Assembly: GCF_016612505.1 (NCBI RefSeq)
Contig: NZ_JAENRR010000037.1
Span: 1 to 48,074, forward strand
Direction: 5' to 3'
DNA: 48,074 nt
Origin: Carboxylicivirga marina
Lineage (GTDB): Bacteria; Bacteroidota; Bacteroidia; Bacteroidales; Marinilabiliaceae
Under the pieces are notes generated by a model, which worked only from the letters and a program-made list of their open reading frames with translations, searched no databases and was not told the DNA's origin. Below, piece after piece: positions 1 through 8,973 of the stretch (its first letter is position 1; each line of letters opens with the position of its first letter). The position numbers were made by a program, and so were the translations under genes.

Positions 1-227
1 CTCAAAAGCGGGTGCAAAATAAGGGAGTATTTTTCGTATCTCCAAATTAAAAAACGAAAAATTTATGAGGCAGCTTGGAAGAGTATGGCTTAAGAATTGA
101 TTTGGTGGGGGTTGGTGGTGGAAAGTTTTTTAGATATTTATTCTTCAAAAAAATCCCTTTGAAATTCTTTCATTCTTAAAGAAGAGTTGCGAAATTAGCT
201 TAAATACTTTTAATCAATTATTTAGCT

Positions 228-1448
228 ATGAACTTAAAGAAGTTAATTAAAAACCTAGGCTTCCAAATATTGTTGGCCATGATACTGGGAACGGCTGTTG
301 GTGCCATAATGGGTCCAAAGGCATCCATGTTTTCACCGCTAGGTGATTTCTTTATGGATTTAATAAAAATGCTTGTTGTTCCATTGGTCGCCATCTCTAT
401 AATTTCAGGGGCAGCCTCGCTTGGTGCCACCAAATCGGCAGGTAAGATCGGTATCAGCACCATTGGCTATTTTTTAATAACTACTGTCGTTTCGGTTATG
501 TTGGGGCTATTCTTAGGTGAAGTATTTACACCTGGTTCAGGCCTCGATCATGATACCGTTATGGAAATGTTCCCTCAAGACACCAGCGGCGCAGAAGCTC
601 CAGTAATGAGTTTTTGGGAAACCATCATCAATATTATACCTGAAAACCCTATTGCATCATTGGTGACAGGCAACATTCTTGAGATTATATTCTTTGGCCT
701 ATTCCTAGGCATAGGCATATCAACTTTGAGCAGTGAAAAGAAGGCTTTTTTAATGAATGGCATGAACTACCTTGTTGAGGCTTTAATATGGATGATTAAA
801 ATAGTTATGTATACAGCTCCTATTGGTGTATTTGGATTGATGGCGGCAGCCATTGGCGAATTTGGATTTGAGCTACTGATGATGGCTTTAGATTTAATGT
901 GGGTAAACGTGGTTGGTGGTATTATTTTGTTATTTGGCTTATATCCGCTTACACTCAAATTGTTTGCTAAGGTTTCCATTGCTCAGTTTATCAGAAAGAT
1001 GGTTAAAGCACAAATTGTTGCATTCTCAACCAGTTCTTCGCTCGCTACTTTACCAATAACCATGGAGGTGTGTGAAGAAGAACTTAAGATATCTAAGGCT
1101 ACAAGTGGGTTTGTTTTGCCACTGGGCGCCACTATTAATATGACAGGTAGTGCATTATATTATGCCTTAGCGGCCATCTTTTTTGCACAACTATTTGATA
1201 TCGACCTCACAATAACGCAATACATTGCCATCATTGTAACATCTACTGTTGGTTCAATAGGACAAGCCGGCGTACCAGGTCCTTCATTGTTAATTGTTGC
1301 AGTACTTGTTGCTGCAGATATTCCGGCGCAAGGCTTACCATTATTATTTGCTCTAGATCGCGTTTTTGATATGTTAAGAACGGCATTTAACATTACAGGA
1401 GATGCAGCTTGTGCCTGTATTGTTGACCGCTTTAACGATAAAAAATAG
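228..1448 (+). CDS. Dicarboxylate/amino acid:cation symporter (DAACS family)
   Basis: This 406-residue inner-membrane protein belongs to the glutamate/dicarboxylate symporter family, which takes up acidic amino acids or C4-dicarboxylates with Na+ or H+. The serine-rich hairpin motif STSSSLATLP is present. The C-terminal substrate helix has the family pattern DxxxDMxRTxxNxxGD (here DRVFDMLRTAFNITGD). The usual NMDGT motif reads NMTGS, so the Asp of that motif, which helps bind Na+ in archaeal homologues, is missing; the related SstT group also varies here, so coupling may differ. Length is normal. It stands alone and converges with the carbonic anhydrase gene across a shared terminator. The substrate cannot be read from the sequence; the family call is firm. 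Confidence 0.93.
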   Translation: MNLKKLIKNLGFQILLAMILGTAVGAIMGPKASMFSPLGDFFMDLIKMLVVPLVAISIISGAASLGATKSAGKIGISTIGYFLITTVVSVMLGLFLGEVFTPGSGLDHDTVMEMFPQDTSGAEAPVMSFWETIINIIPENPIASLVTGNILEIIFFGLFLGIGISTLSSEKKAFLMNGMNYLVEALIWMIKIVMYTAPIGVFGLMAAAIGEFGFELLMMALDLMWVNVVGGIILLFGLYPLTLKLFAKVSIAQFIRKMVKAQIVAFSTSSSLATLPITMEVCEEELKISKATSGFVLPLGATINMTGSALYYALAAIFFAQLFDIDLTITQYIAIIVTSTVGSIGQAGVPGPSLLIVAVLVAADIPAQGLPLLFALDRVFDMLRTAFNITGDAACACIVDRFNDKK

Positions 1449-1471
1449 AACTTGAAGTACTATCCCAAATA

Positions 1472-1505
1472 AAAAGGTTGACGCCGCATTGGTGTCAACC
1501 TTTTA
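1472..1505. terminator. Bidirectional intrinsic terminator between convergent genes
   Basis: GGTTGACGCC and GGTGTCAACC form a 10-bp stem with one G-U pair, around a 5-base loop. A-rich sequence lies on the left and TTTT on the right, so the hairpin can end transcription from both sides. It sits between the symporter stop and the 3' end of the carbonic anhydrase gene. Confidence 0.85.
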
Positions 1506-1527
1506 TTATATCGTAAAAGCAGAACGT

Positions 1528-2136
1528 TTACTTAATCATATCATCCGGATGAATTTCCTTTAATGAATTCAATTCACCAGTCGAAATATCAAATACCCAT
1601 CCATGCACAAAAAGACGTTGACCTCTTGCCCATGCATCTTTAATTATATCCATAGATGCTAACTTTTCAACCTGCTTTATAATACTTAGCTCCGATAATC
1701 GATCCAGTTTTTTTGTATCATCATCAATATTGGCAATCTCTTGCTGATTTGAATCAAGCGTATCTTTAATATCACCTACCCATTTGGTTAAATAAGGATC
1801 TTCCAAACCATCATAAGCAGCCTTAACACCACCACAGCTATAATGACCTGCAACCACAATGTGCTTTACTTTTAAATAGTCGACTGCATAGCGAAGAGCA
1901 GCCATCAGGTTATCATCTTCGGCATGTACAAGGTTAGCCACATTACGATGAACGAAGAATTCACCCAACTTACCTCGTGTAATTACTGTTTCTGACATGC
2001 GACTATCGGCACAACCAATCCAAAAATACTTTGGCGCCTGCCCCAATGACAAGTTCTTGAAATATTCTTCATCTACATTTTTAATGGTCTGCACCCAACT
2101 ACGGTTAGCCAGAAATATTTGATCGTATGACTTCAT
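1528..2136 (-). CDS. can: Beta-class carbonic anhydrase
   Basis: The 202-residue enzyme interconverts CO2 and bicarbonate in the cytoplasm. All zinc-site residues of the beta class are visible: Cys42-x-Asp44-x-Arg46 in GCADSRM, and His98-x-x-Cys101 in the motif HYSCGG. The Asp44/Arg46 dyad is intact. Length is typical. The gene starts 26 bases after the stop of the SulP transporter on the same strand, so the two are almost certainly co-transcribed. SulP/carbonic anhydrase pairs are a recurring arrangement, usually read as bicarbonate transport coupled to interconversion. The start chosen gives the usual N-terminus just before the first helix. Confidence 0.96.
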   Translation of the reverse strand: MKSYDQIFLANRSWVQTIKNVDEEYFKNLSLGQAPKYFWIGCADSRMSETVITRGKLGEFFVHRNVANLVHAEDDNLMAALRYAVDYLKVKHIVVAGHYSCGGVKAAYDGLEDPYLTKWVGDIKDTLDSNQQEIANIDDDTKKLDRLSELSIIKQVEKLASMDIIKDAWARGQRLFVHGWVFDISTGELNSLKEIHPDDMIK

Positions 2137-2162
2137 ATCTATCAGTTTTGTTTGGTTTATAA

Positions 2163-3719
2163 TTATGCCACGCCAGCTCTAAACATTGAAAGTGCCGCCG
2201 TTTCACTCTTTTTGATGGTGACTTTAATATTATTCTGTTTGGCTGTTGAGGAACAGAAATCTTTAAGCGCTTCCAGTATATCGTTATCAATAAAGTCAAC
2301 CTCTGTACCATCAACGAGCAAGTTGATATCTTTTGGCAAATACTGAAGCGTACGTCGCACATTGGCTTTATTAAAGAAATATAAGTTACGCGAAATCTGA
2401 ATCATGTAATTATTCCCAACATTAGACAAAATAATACCTGAACGGAAGTTTGACTTTAACACAAACACAAAACCGATGATAATACCAAAAGTGATACCCT
2501 TCAACAGGTCTGTTAATAAGATGACCGCAATGGTTGCAAAGAATGGTATATACTGATTTACACCTTTCTTAATCGCATCTTTATATATCGATACCTTATT
2601 AAGCTTTAAACCCACATGAATAAGTACAGCTGCTAAAGCCGATAATGGGATGTAATTAAGGTACGGTGCAAAAAACAATACACTCAATAATAATAATACT
2701 CCATGGAAGATAGCTGAAAACTTACCTTTACCTCCGGCATTAACATTGGCCGAACTACGAACAATAACAGCCGTCATTGGCAATCCACCAACCAAACCAG
2801 CCAACATATTACCTACACCTTGGGCTTTTAGCTCTTTATTTGGGGATGCAATACGCTTGGCAGGATCTAATTTGTCCGTTGCATCAAGGCTTAATAAGGA
2901 TTCTAAACTTCCAACAATAGCAATTGTGAAAGCCACTACCCATACGTCAGGATTTGTTATTGCTCCAAATGCAGGGAATCGTAATTCATCAATTAAGGAA
3001 CTAAAACCACTCATTTCGGGTAAAGAAACCAGGTGCGTTGCATCTAAAGCAAGCACAGGTACCGACGATTTAAAGATTTCGTTAAGTGCAACACCTAACA
3101 CAACCACAACTAAAGGCCCAGGAATGAGTCGTAAAACCAGATTGCTTTTAAATGTTTTTGAATCCCACAGAAACAAAACGCTCATTGACAATACACTTAT
3201 AATGATTGCTCCCGGAAGAACAGCTTCAATCATATAGTATAACTCCGAGAATGTGTTGTGACCATATTTATCTTCAAAGGCAGCTGTGTCAATCCCGGCC
3301 AGATCATAACCAAAAGCATGAGGAATCTGCTTTAGTATGATACTTAAACCAATAGCTGTTAACATTCCGGTAATAACTGAACTTGGGAAAAAGTGACCAA
3401 TAACCCCTGCTCTCAAATAACCTAAAACCAATTGTATGGCACCTGAAATAAATACCGCCAACAGAAAGGTTTCAAATGAACCAAGGGTTGCAATTGCTGC
3501 AAACACAATGACGGTTAATCCAGCAGCCGGTCCACTGACACTTAATCGTGAATCAGACATAAAGCCCACCACAATACCTCCTAATATACCAGATATTACC
3601 CCTGAAAATAATGGTGCACCCGATGCTAATGCAATACCCAAACACAATGGCAATGCCACCAGGTAAACAACCAATCCGGCAGGAATATCATTTTTATAAG
3701 TCTTAAAAAAATCCTTCAT
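2163..3719 (-). CDS. SulP family anion transporter with C-terminal STAS domain
   Basis: This 518-residue protein has the SulP N-terminal signature (DIPAGLVVYLVALPLCLGIA, residues about 10-29), some 10-14 hydrophobic segments, and a C-terminal cytoplasmic STAS domain from about residue 430 (LLVDGTEVDFIDNDILEALKDF region). SulP proteins move sulfate, bicarbonate or related anions across the inner membrane. The carbonic anhydrase gene immediately downstream favours bicarbonate (an inference), as in BicA-type or SulP-CA systems, but sulfate cannot be excluded. No cysteine or sulfate-assimilation genes lie nearby. Length is within the family range. Confidence 0.93.
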   Translation of the reverse strand: MKDFFKTYKNDIPAGLVVYLVALPLCLGIALASGAPLFSGVISGILGGIVVGFMSDSRLSVSGPAAGLTVIVFAAIATLGSFETFLLAVFISGAIQLVLGYLRAGVIGHFFPSSVITGMLTAIGLSIILKQIPHAFGYDLAGIDTAAFEDKYGHNTFSELYYMIEAVLPGAIIISVLSMSVLFLWDSKTFKSNLVLRLIPGPLVVVVLGVALNEIFKSSVPVLALDATHLVSLPEMSGFSSLIDELRFPAFGAITNPDVWVVAFTIAIVGSLESLLSLDATDKLDPAKRIASPNKELKAQGVGNMLAGLVGGLPMTAVIVRSSANVNAGGKGKFSAIFHGVLLLLSVLFFAPYLNYIPLSALAAVLIHVGLKLNKVSIYKDAIKKGVNQYIPFFATIAVILLTDLLKGITFGIIIGFVFVLKSNFRSGIILSNVGNNYMIQISRNLYFFNKANVRRTLQYLPKDINLLVDGTEVDFIDNDILEALKDFCSSTAKQNNIKVTIKKSETAALSMFRAGVA

Positions 3720-3830
3720 AGCTTCCTAAATTTTTAATTTTACAGCCCGTTGAAATACAAAGCGCATGCCAAATTGAGTTATCACAATTACATTTAATAG
3801 TATTGCTATCTTTTTTGCATTTATTAAGAT

Positions 3831-4541
3831 TTAGACCTTCATCAAAAAACTAAAATCATCGGTAGGCTGTACTTCATAAGGTTTTTTCCCATATTGAAAT
3901 ACACGCAATGGTAATTTACCTTCGTAGCCAATGTTACCATCAGAATAAGTAAACATACATCCTTCACGTAAACCTACAACTGTGGTTGATTGATTAACAA
4001 CTAAAAACTCCATGATGCGTTCTTCACGTGTTTCGCCACCATGACCTTCTGGATTTGCATCAAGATAATGCGGATTAATCTGATACGGTATTAGATTAAG
4101 TGCATCAAACCCGAGTGGATCGATGATTGGCATATCATTGGTGGTTTTAATAGTAGGACATGCCAGGTTTGAACCAGCACTCCATCCTATGTATTTTGTT
4201 CCGCCTAATACTTTTTTACGAATTGGCTCGGTTAACTTGTTATCGTGTATCATACGTAACAATTGCCAGGTACTTCCTCCGCCAACTACAATGGCTTCGG
4301 CTTCTTCTACTGCTTTCACCGGATCATCGAAATGATGAATGGAAACCACATCGTGCCCCACTTCATTAAAGCGGCTTTTTACTTTCGCTTCGTAATCGTC
4401 AAACGATACGGTTACCCCTGCATAAGGGATAAACAGACATTTTACTTTTTCATTTCCCAAAAACCCGGAGATGTTATGTTTTGGATAATCGAGGTAGGCT
4501 TCGCCTGCCATTGTTGAGTTTGATATTAATAATAAGTTCAT
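3831..4541 (-). CDS. pepE: Dipeptidase E (peptidase E, family S51)
   Basis: The 236-residue cytoplasmic serine peptidase cleaves dipeptides with N-terminal aspartate. The nucleophile motif GWSAGSN (Ser near residue 122) and the preceding VGGGSTWQLL loop are characteristic of family S51. The N-terminus MNLLLISNST is the first beta strand, so the start is secure, and the length matches E. coli PepE. It is a single gene, separated from the upstream permease by a CCTGACAGG hairpin at 4619-4650. Cyanophycinase is a relative, but the length and the absence of a signal peptide favour PepE. Confidence 0.94.
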   Translation of the reverse strand: MNLLLISNSTMAGEAYLDYPKHNISGFLGNEKVKCLFIPYAGVTVSFDDYEAKVKSRFNEVGHDVVSIHHFDDPVKAVEEAEAIVVGGGSTWQLLRMIHDNKLTEPIRKKVLGGTKYIGWSAGSNLACPTIKTTNDMPIIDPLGFDALNLIPYQINPHYLDANPEGHGGETREERIMEFLVVNQSTTVVGLREGCMFTYSDGNIGYEGKLPLRVFQYGKKPYEVQPTDDFSFLMKV

Positions 4542-4618
4542 AATTAAAACTATTAGATGTTAGACTTCTTAGATAATAGATAAAAAAGAAAAGAGGGGTT
4601 TTGTTTAGATATTTGGGA

Positions 4619-4650
4619 GACCTGTCAGCTTTTTGGAAACCTGACAGGTC
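4619..4650. repeat. CCTGACAGG-family hairpin, copy 1
   Basis: Perfect 10-bp arms GACCTGTCAG and CTGACAGGTC surround a 12-base centre. It lies just after the 3' end of the permease gene on the minus strand and may act as its terminator. It belongs to a family with further copies at 9121, 10179, 14913 and 19603. Confidence 0.85.
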
Positions 4651-4660
4651 TTGAAATATC

Positions 4661-5917
4661 TTACAAGGCGTTTATCGCTTCTACCGGATCCATTTTAGAG
4701 GCTTTCCAGGCGGGTATAAAACCAGAGACAACACCTATAAAAGAAGATATGCCAATACCCTTGAGAATATTAAGCAAGGTAAGCGCCATCTCCGAATCAG
4801 TCGCCAAGCTAATCGTCATGGCAATACCAAAAACAATGAATAATCCGGCCAGCCCTCCCAGTAATGACAGTGCGGTACTTTCAATCAGGAATTGCATCAG
4901 GATAAATTTTCGCTTAGCACCTAATGCCTTTTGTATTCCTATAATACGCGTTCGCTCTTTAACTGATACAAACATGATGTTGGCAATGCCAAAACCTCCA
5001 ACCAGTATGGAGAAACCACCAATGAACCATCCAGCCCAATCGATAAAATCAAAAAGACTATCGAAATTTTTCTGAATCAGGCTAATGCGATTGAGTGCAA
5101 AATCATTATCGCCCTGAGGCTTAATACGCCTGATGGCACGCATCACACCGGTAAGCTCGTCTACCATATCATCTGAGGTATAGCCGGGCTTAGCTTTAAC
5201 TAATATCATGGGGTTAACCGATTCGCTGCGGAGGTTAAACAGGTTACGAGCATATTTAACGGGAATAATGATATTCTTATCGAGGCTATTGCCAAAAATA
5301 TCGGACCCGGTACGTAACAAAACACCAATAACCGTCAGCTTACGGCCCATCATTTTGACACGCTTGCCTATGGGGTCGGTTCCCTGAAATAATTCGCTGG
5401 CTATTTCGGCACCAATAATGGCCACTCCCATTCCGCTATTGGCTTCGTAAGGTGAAAAGTAACGACCACCGGCAATTTCAAAGGTCCATATTTTATCAAA
5501 TCCATCGGACACGCCCATGACCGCCACATTGTCGTATGAATTTGACTCGTACTGAAGCATTTTTTGTGATGACATCACATAGGATACATCCTCAGCTATT
5601 TGCGAACGACGCTTAATTTGCTCATAATCATCTAAGGACGGTACTTGCCGGTTCATGTAGCGCCACCAGGGATATTCCGATTCCCCTTCGGGTGGCGTCC
5701 AGGGCCATTTTTGAATATACACCACATTGTCACCCAATGACTCAATACTCTCGCGCACTTGCTTCTCCAAAAAATCGATTAAGGTAAACACTGTTATGAT
5801 GGAAAAGATACCAATGGTAACACCTGAAAGGGTCAGAATAGTGCGCAGCACATTCGTACGCAAGGCATTGATAGCAAACAGGAAACTTTCTTTTAAAAAC
5901 TTATAGACCAGTATCAT
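4661..5917 (-). CDS. ABC transporter permease, MacB/FtsX type
   Basis: The chosen start at 5917 (MILVYKFLKESF) gives 418 residues. An in-frame ATG at 6013 would add 32 residues without membrane-protein character and is rejected. The layout is the MacB type: one N-terminal membrane helix (LRTILTLSGVTIGIFSIITV), a large periplasmic MacB_PCD domain of about 220 residues, then three C-terminal helices of the FtsX domain, ending in the typical PVEAINAL. Such permeases act with an ATPase and often with a periplasmic adaptor in export of lipoproteins, peptides or drugs, or in mechanotransmission. No ATPase gene is adjacent, so the partner must be elsewhere. Confidence 0.9.
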   Translation of the reverse strand: MILVYKFLKESFLFAINALRTNVLRTILTLSGVTIGIFSIITVFTLIDFLEKQVRESIESLGDNVVYIQKWPWTPPEGESEYPWWRYMNRQVPSLDDYEQIKRRSQIAEDVSYVMSSQKMLQYESNSYDNVAVMGVSDGFDKIWTFEIAGGRYFSPYEANSGMGVAIIGAEIASELFQGTDPIGKRVKMMGRKLTVIGVLLRTGSDIFGNSLDKNIIIPVKYARNLFNLRSESVNPMILVKAKPGYTSDDMVDELTGVMRAIRRIKPQGDNDFALNRISLIQKNFDSLFDFIDWAGWFIGGFSILVGGFGIANIMFVSVKERTRIIGIQKALGAKRKFILMQFLIESTALSLLGGLAGLFIVFGIAMTISLATDSEMALTLLNILKGIGISSFIGVVSGFIPAWKASKMDPVEAINAL

Positions 5918-6035
5918 GGGTTGGTGTTGTTTGTGTAGGCAAGATAGTTTAAAAAGTCCGAAGTCTGAAGCCTGTCGAACTTTCAAGTCCATTATTAGTT
6001 GATATATAACCAATATTGTCCTAATTATTTCATGA

Positions 6036-6202
6036 TATTGGGCTATTCGCCCAAACCCAACTTACTTTTTGATCTTGATGTCAAAAACTAAGGAAAAAAC
6101 ATCAAGGCTTCACCTGCTTCTCTCATAAAACTACAGTTATTTGACTGAAATCGTTTAAACTCGCTTCGCTCAAACAGAAAACGATTTTTAGCGTCAAACA
6201 AC
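6036..6202. repeat. Intergenic dispersed-repeat region with a large stem-loop
   Basis: This fills most of the gene-free stretch 5918-6296. At 6136-6202, GTTaTTTGAC plus AAATCGTTT pair with AAACGATTT plus GTCAAAcAAC, giving a two-part stem of about 18 bp around a 21-base loop. At 6036-6072 a TTGGGC/GCCCAA hairpin followed by AACTTACTTTTTG resembles a second copy at 18018-18052. No ORF of note is present. It lies downstream of the DUF4956 gene on the minus strand and could end its transcript. Confidence 0.6.
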
Positions 6203-6296
6203 CTTGTTTCATGGTTCACCAGCTGAGGCCCTTTCCCTACAGGACGTGTAGCGAATTAAACAAAAACATTTAGGACGCCATTAATATATAACAAAC

Positions 6297-6920
6297 TTAT
6301 TTCTTATAATAGATGGTGATTTTTGCTTCCCGCTTGATGTAGCTCACTTCTTTTACCGTGATTTTTTGGATATCTAATTCTGTAATTTGCTTCAAATGTT
6401 CTATTAACTCGCTACGATTAGATGGTTTGATTAGCTCCAGGTTGCTAAAGCTTATTTCCTGTTTTTGGTTAATCGTACGATGATTATAATACTCAAGCAC
6501 GATAACGGAGGTAATTATAAGCATATTACTCAAGAACATACCACGCAAGAGATGCGGAAATAAGGCCAGCGCATTAATGGCCGATGTGCCAATAATCGTA
6601 AATAAATAAGCCATCTGGTAGGCTTGCATGTTTCGTGTTCGAAAGCGAATGATACTGAAAATGGCAAATAAGCCCAGGGCAATTCCCAACTCAACTCTGA
6701 CAATACTTAAGTACGACGATAGAAGGAAGATTATAATACCAATAATCACGAGTGGAAAAACATACTCTTTGTTTTCCTCCGTTTTTTTATATAAACCACC
6801 AATAAGTATCAGTATAACGAAAGCATTAACCGCAAAACGAGTAAGCACATCAATAAAATCGGCATTTGAAGAATCTGATATAAAAGACATCATATAGGAT
6901 AGAATTAATAGCTTAAACAT
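6297..6920 (-). CDS. DUF4956 family membrane protein
   Basis: The 207-residue protein has four or five predicted membrane helices in its first about 145 residues. It carries the DUF4956 hallmark (GIALGLFAIFSIIRFRTRNM), followed by a soluble C-terminal tail of about 60 residues with beta/alpha character. Function is unknown. In many bacteria DUF4956 genes sit beside CotH-like and VTC polyphosphate-polymerase genes; here the CotH-like gene overlaps the 5' end by 16 bases, but no VTC gene is present. The true start may be one of the later ATGs near 6893, which would remove or shorten the overlap. The family assignment is confident, the role is not. Confidence 0.85.
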   Translation of the reverse strand: MFKLLILSYMMSFISDSSNADFIDVLTRFAVNAFVILILIGGLYKKTEENKEYVFPLVIIGIIIFLLSSYLSIVRVELGIALGLFAIFSIIRFRTRNMQAYQMAYLFTIIGTSAINALALFPHLLRGMFLSNMLIITSVIVLEYYNHRTINQKQEISFSNLELIKPSNRSELIEHLKQITELDIQKITVKEVSYIKREAKITIYYKK

Positions 6921-7966
6921 GTTGATTGCATACTTCTGATAATCCGATCATTTTCAAATTCATCGTAAAACGAATCGAGATAATTAAGCATTTGTTTTTT
7001 GTGAAAATCATTGAGCAACTCAAATTCAGTTACCACCTGGTATAAGGCCTCTTTCTTATCCAAAAATTCCTGCAAGGCCTCTCTAAAGCCTTCTTCACTG
7101 CGACAGACACCCATATAATACCGCTCAGTTACTGAAGAGATACTCGACTCTTCATTGGGCACGGCATAACTGGTGTTTACCATTCCCGAATAATCAAAGT
7201 CATACGGAACGGCTATTCCATTGGGTTGTGGTGATGGCACCAGAGGAACAAACACCTTTAGGTTATGCTGCCCCTTTACGCTCCAATCGCCATTACCTAT
7301 CATGTAATTAAAGATGGCTACCCTATCTAATATATTGGGCTGTATATGTAATTGTGAAATGGTTGACACCTCGGTATGCAATATCTCATGTCGCTCCGAA
7401 AGCATATTAACGGGCTCAATTAAAAATCCATATTGCTCAATGACCTTCTTCTTTTTACCCGTATCGATGTAATTGATTTTGAGCAAACGCACACCAAAGC
7501 TCTGATTGCTTAACACACTATACAGCTTATAGCACAAGTACTCTTTATAGATATATTGAGCACTCTGCTTCGAGTATTGACAATGTGTTACCAGCTTTAC
7601 CTTATTGAGGTCATCCAAATCTTCATAATCAAAATCGCCCTTTTTAAAGTTTAGCTTGATGGGCGGAAAACTACAATATTCATTTCTGAATTCACCTCGT
7701 GATTTGAGTTTGAGCTTGTGATTAACAGAATCGACAGGACTATGGTGGGTGGTTAAAAGTGCTTTTATGTATTCGCGAGGTTTCTTACGTGTGTATTGTC
7801 TGACCTTGAAACGTAGTGATACTTCCAAAACCTCATCATCTTCAAATAAATGCGAAGGTTCATCAACAGTATGTTCTATACCATAATTATGTTCGTTGGA
7901 GCCTTGACTATAGGATGCCACGTAACAGCAGGCAATCAGCAGGGTAAATAATAAACTAAATTTCAT
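6905..7966 (-). CDS. CotH-like exported protein
   Basis: The chosen start at 7966 gives MKFSLLFTLLIACCYVASYS, a clean signal peptide; an in-frame ATG at 8002 adds a 12-residue non-signal extension. The mature protein is about 335 residues. It has CotH-family features: an early charged segment ending KLKSRGEFRNEYCSFPPIKL (compare the RGNSS...KPY region), then GNGDWSVKGQHNLKVF (the GNxDW..HN motif), then PYDFDYSGMVN (the P-D-F-D metal-binding motif). CotH proteins are atypical protein kinases in spore coats; the non-spore versions are uncharacterised. Overlap with the DUF4956 gene indicates a two-gene operon. The substrate is unknown. Confidence 0.7.
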   Translation of the reverse strand: MKFSLLFTLLIACCYVASYSQGSNEHNYGIEHTVDEPSHLFEDDEVLEVSLRFKVRQYTRKKPREYIKALLTTHHSPVDSVNHKLKLKSRGEFRNEYCSFPPIKLNFKKGDFDYEDLDDLNKVKLVTHCQYSKQSAQYIYKEYLCYKLYSVLSNQSFGVRLLKINYIDTGKKKKVIEQYGFLIEPVNMLSERHEILHTEVSTISQLHIQPNILDRVAIFNYMIGNGDWSVKGQHNLKVFVPLVPSPQPNGIAVPYDFDYSGMVNTSYAVPNEESSISSVTERYYMGVCRSEEGFREALQEFLDKKEALYQVVTEFELLNDFHKKQMLNYLDSFYDEFENDRIIRSMQSTCLSY

Positions 7967-7999
7967 GTCAGATGGATATGGGTTTGTAGCTCCAAAATA

Positions 8000-8018
8000 C
8001 AAACTTATTGTATAAGTT
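8000..8018 (-). promoter_or_regulatory. Putative promoter -7 element with overlapping palindrome
   Basis: On the minus strand TAAGTTTG (8007-8000) matches the Bacteroidota -7 consensus TAnnTTTG, placed to start transcription about 25-30 bases before the CotH-like ATG. A perfect 7-bp inverted repeat AACTTATtgtATAAGTT (8002-8018) overlaps it and could be an operator. No TTG lies at the expected -33 spacing, so the promoter call is tentative. Confidence 0.4.
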
Positions 8019-8116
8019 GAAAGACATAAAATTCCATGTTGCTACGAACAGCGCTTCTGTATGTACTAAACCCTTGCTTTAATTTACTTTTAATTGGTAT
8101 ACTTGATTAAGAAAAA

Positions 8117-8244
8117 CACCTCTCCTCGGTCCTCTCCTTGAGGAGAGGAAGTGTGAAAGATTGAAACACTGAGCTTTGATTACAGGCTGCAATCTGCAAT
8201 GATGCTCTCTCCTTCTCCTATTAGGAGAAGGCTGGGATGAGGTG
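8117..8244. repeat. DUF559-associated palindromic element, copy A
   Basis: The 128-bp element begins CACCTCTCCTCGG and ends GGGATGAGGTG, so its ends are imperfect inverted repeats. Inside the left end is the palindrome CCTCTCCTtgAGGAGAGG (8131-8148); inside the right end is CCTTCTCCT-att-AGGAGAAGG (8211-8231). The centre is nearly the same as copy C. It lies just downstream of the DUF559 gene on the minus strand and makes up most of the gap 7967-8269. Confidence 0.9.
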
Positions 8245-8269
8245 ATTAAATAAAAATGCGTTAATCTCT

Positions 8270-8647
8270 TTATAGCTTATCACAAATCTCGAGTATTGTC
8301 TTACATACTTTTTGAATATTTTTCTGAACTTCTTCATTCGTAAAACGTAGTACTTTAACACCAAGGTTATTTAACTCAGCCGTCCTGCCTCTATCATATT
8401 CTTTCTGAAAGTCGTGTATTTTTCCATCAACCTCAATCACTAGTTTCTTCTCATGACAATAGAAGTCTGCAATAAATATATCAATAGGGTGTTGACGCCT
8501 GAATTTTAAACCATTTAACTGTCGGTTACGGAGTTTGTTCCACAGAATCTTTTCAGCACCAGTAAATTCTTTACGCAAATCCTTTGCTCGCTGCCTAATT
8601 TTAGCAGAGGCACCGTAAAAGAGATTATCAAAGTTTTCTTGGGACAT
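8270..8647 (-). CDS. DUF559 domain endonuclease-like protein
   Basis: The chosen start at 8647 (MSQENFDNLFYGAS) gives 125 residues; an upstream ATG at 8689 would add a hydrophobic stretch that overlaps the repeat region. The family pattern is clear: KDLRKEFTGAEKILWNKLRN, then LKFRRQHPIDIFIADFYC, then KKLVIEVDGKIHD. The Asp in IADFYC and the Glu/Asp of VIEVDG are the expected PD-(D/E)XK-like active-site residues of this Vsr-related fold. The biological role of DUF559 is not established. Repeats of one family lie on both sides (8117-8244, 8711-8840 and 8974-9100), suggesting the gene travels with, or acts on, these elements. Confidence 0.88.
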   Translation of the reverse strand: MSQENFDNLFYGASAKIRQRAKDLRKEFTGAEKILWNKLRNRQLNGLKFRRQHPIDIFIADFYCHEKKLVIEVDGKIHDFQKEYDRGRTAELNNLGVKVLRFTNEEVQKNIQKVCKTILEICDKL

Positions 8648-8710
8648 AAGCTTCAAGTTAGTTAATATCAGAATTTTTATAATATACACCTCTCATAAGT
8701 GTAATCAAAA

Positions 8711-8840
8711 TACCTCTCCTCGGTCCTCTCCTGACAGGAGAGGAAGTGCTCATCTTGGAAGAATAGCACTTTTAAAATTGAATCGCTGCCGTTCAGTGTG
8801 CTCACTCCTTCTCCTATTAGGAGAAGGCTGGGATGAGGTG
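8711..8840. repeat. DUF559-associated palindromic element, copy B
   Basis: It has the same terminal modules as copy A (ACCTCTCCTCGGTCCTCTCC at the left; CCTTCTCCTattAGGAGAAGG and GGGATGAGGTG at the right), but a different middle of about 70 bases. It lies about 64 bases upstream of the DUF559 start codon. The string AAATGCGTTAAT follows soon after both copies A and B. Confidence 0.9.
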
Positions 8841-8973
8841 ATAAATGATTAGTAATAACAAAAGCATCCAAGTCAAATGCGTTAATAGCTTAAAACACCG
8901 GCTCTTAAAATCCAAGAAGCTTAATTAAAAACTTCTCAGCTCACAAACACCGCCTCTCAGTGCAATTATAAAA

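Noticed and set aside
2105-2362. Minus-strand ORF across the SulP/carbonic anhydrase junction
   Set aside because: It is a shifted frame over the ends of two firmly identified genes.
2746-3237. 163-residue ORF opposite the SulP gene
   Set aside because: It lies wholly inside a well-supported transporter gene and has no recognisable domain.
5918-6013. N-terminal extension of the MacB-type permease
   Set aside because: The extra 32 residues lack membrane-protein or family character; the ATG at 5917 gives the standard start.
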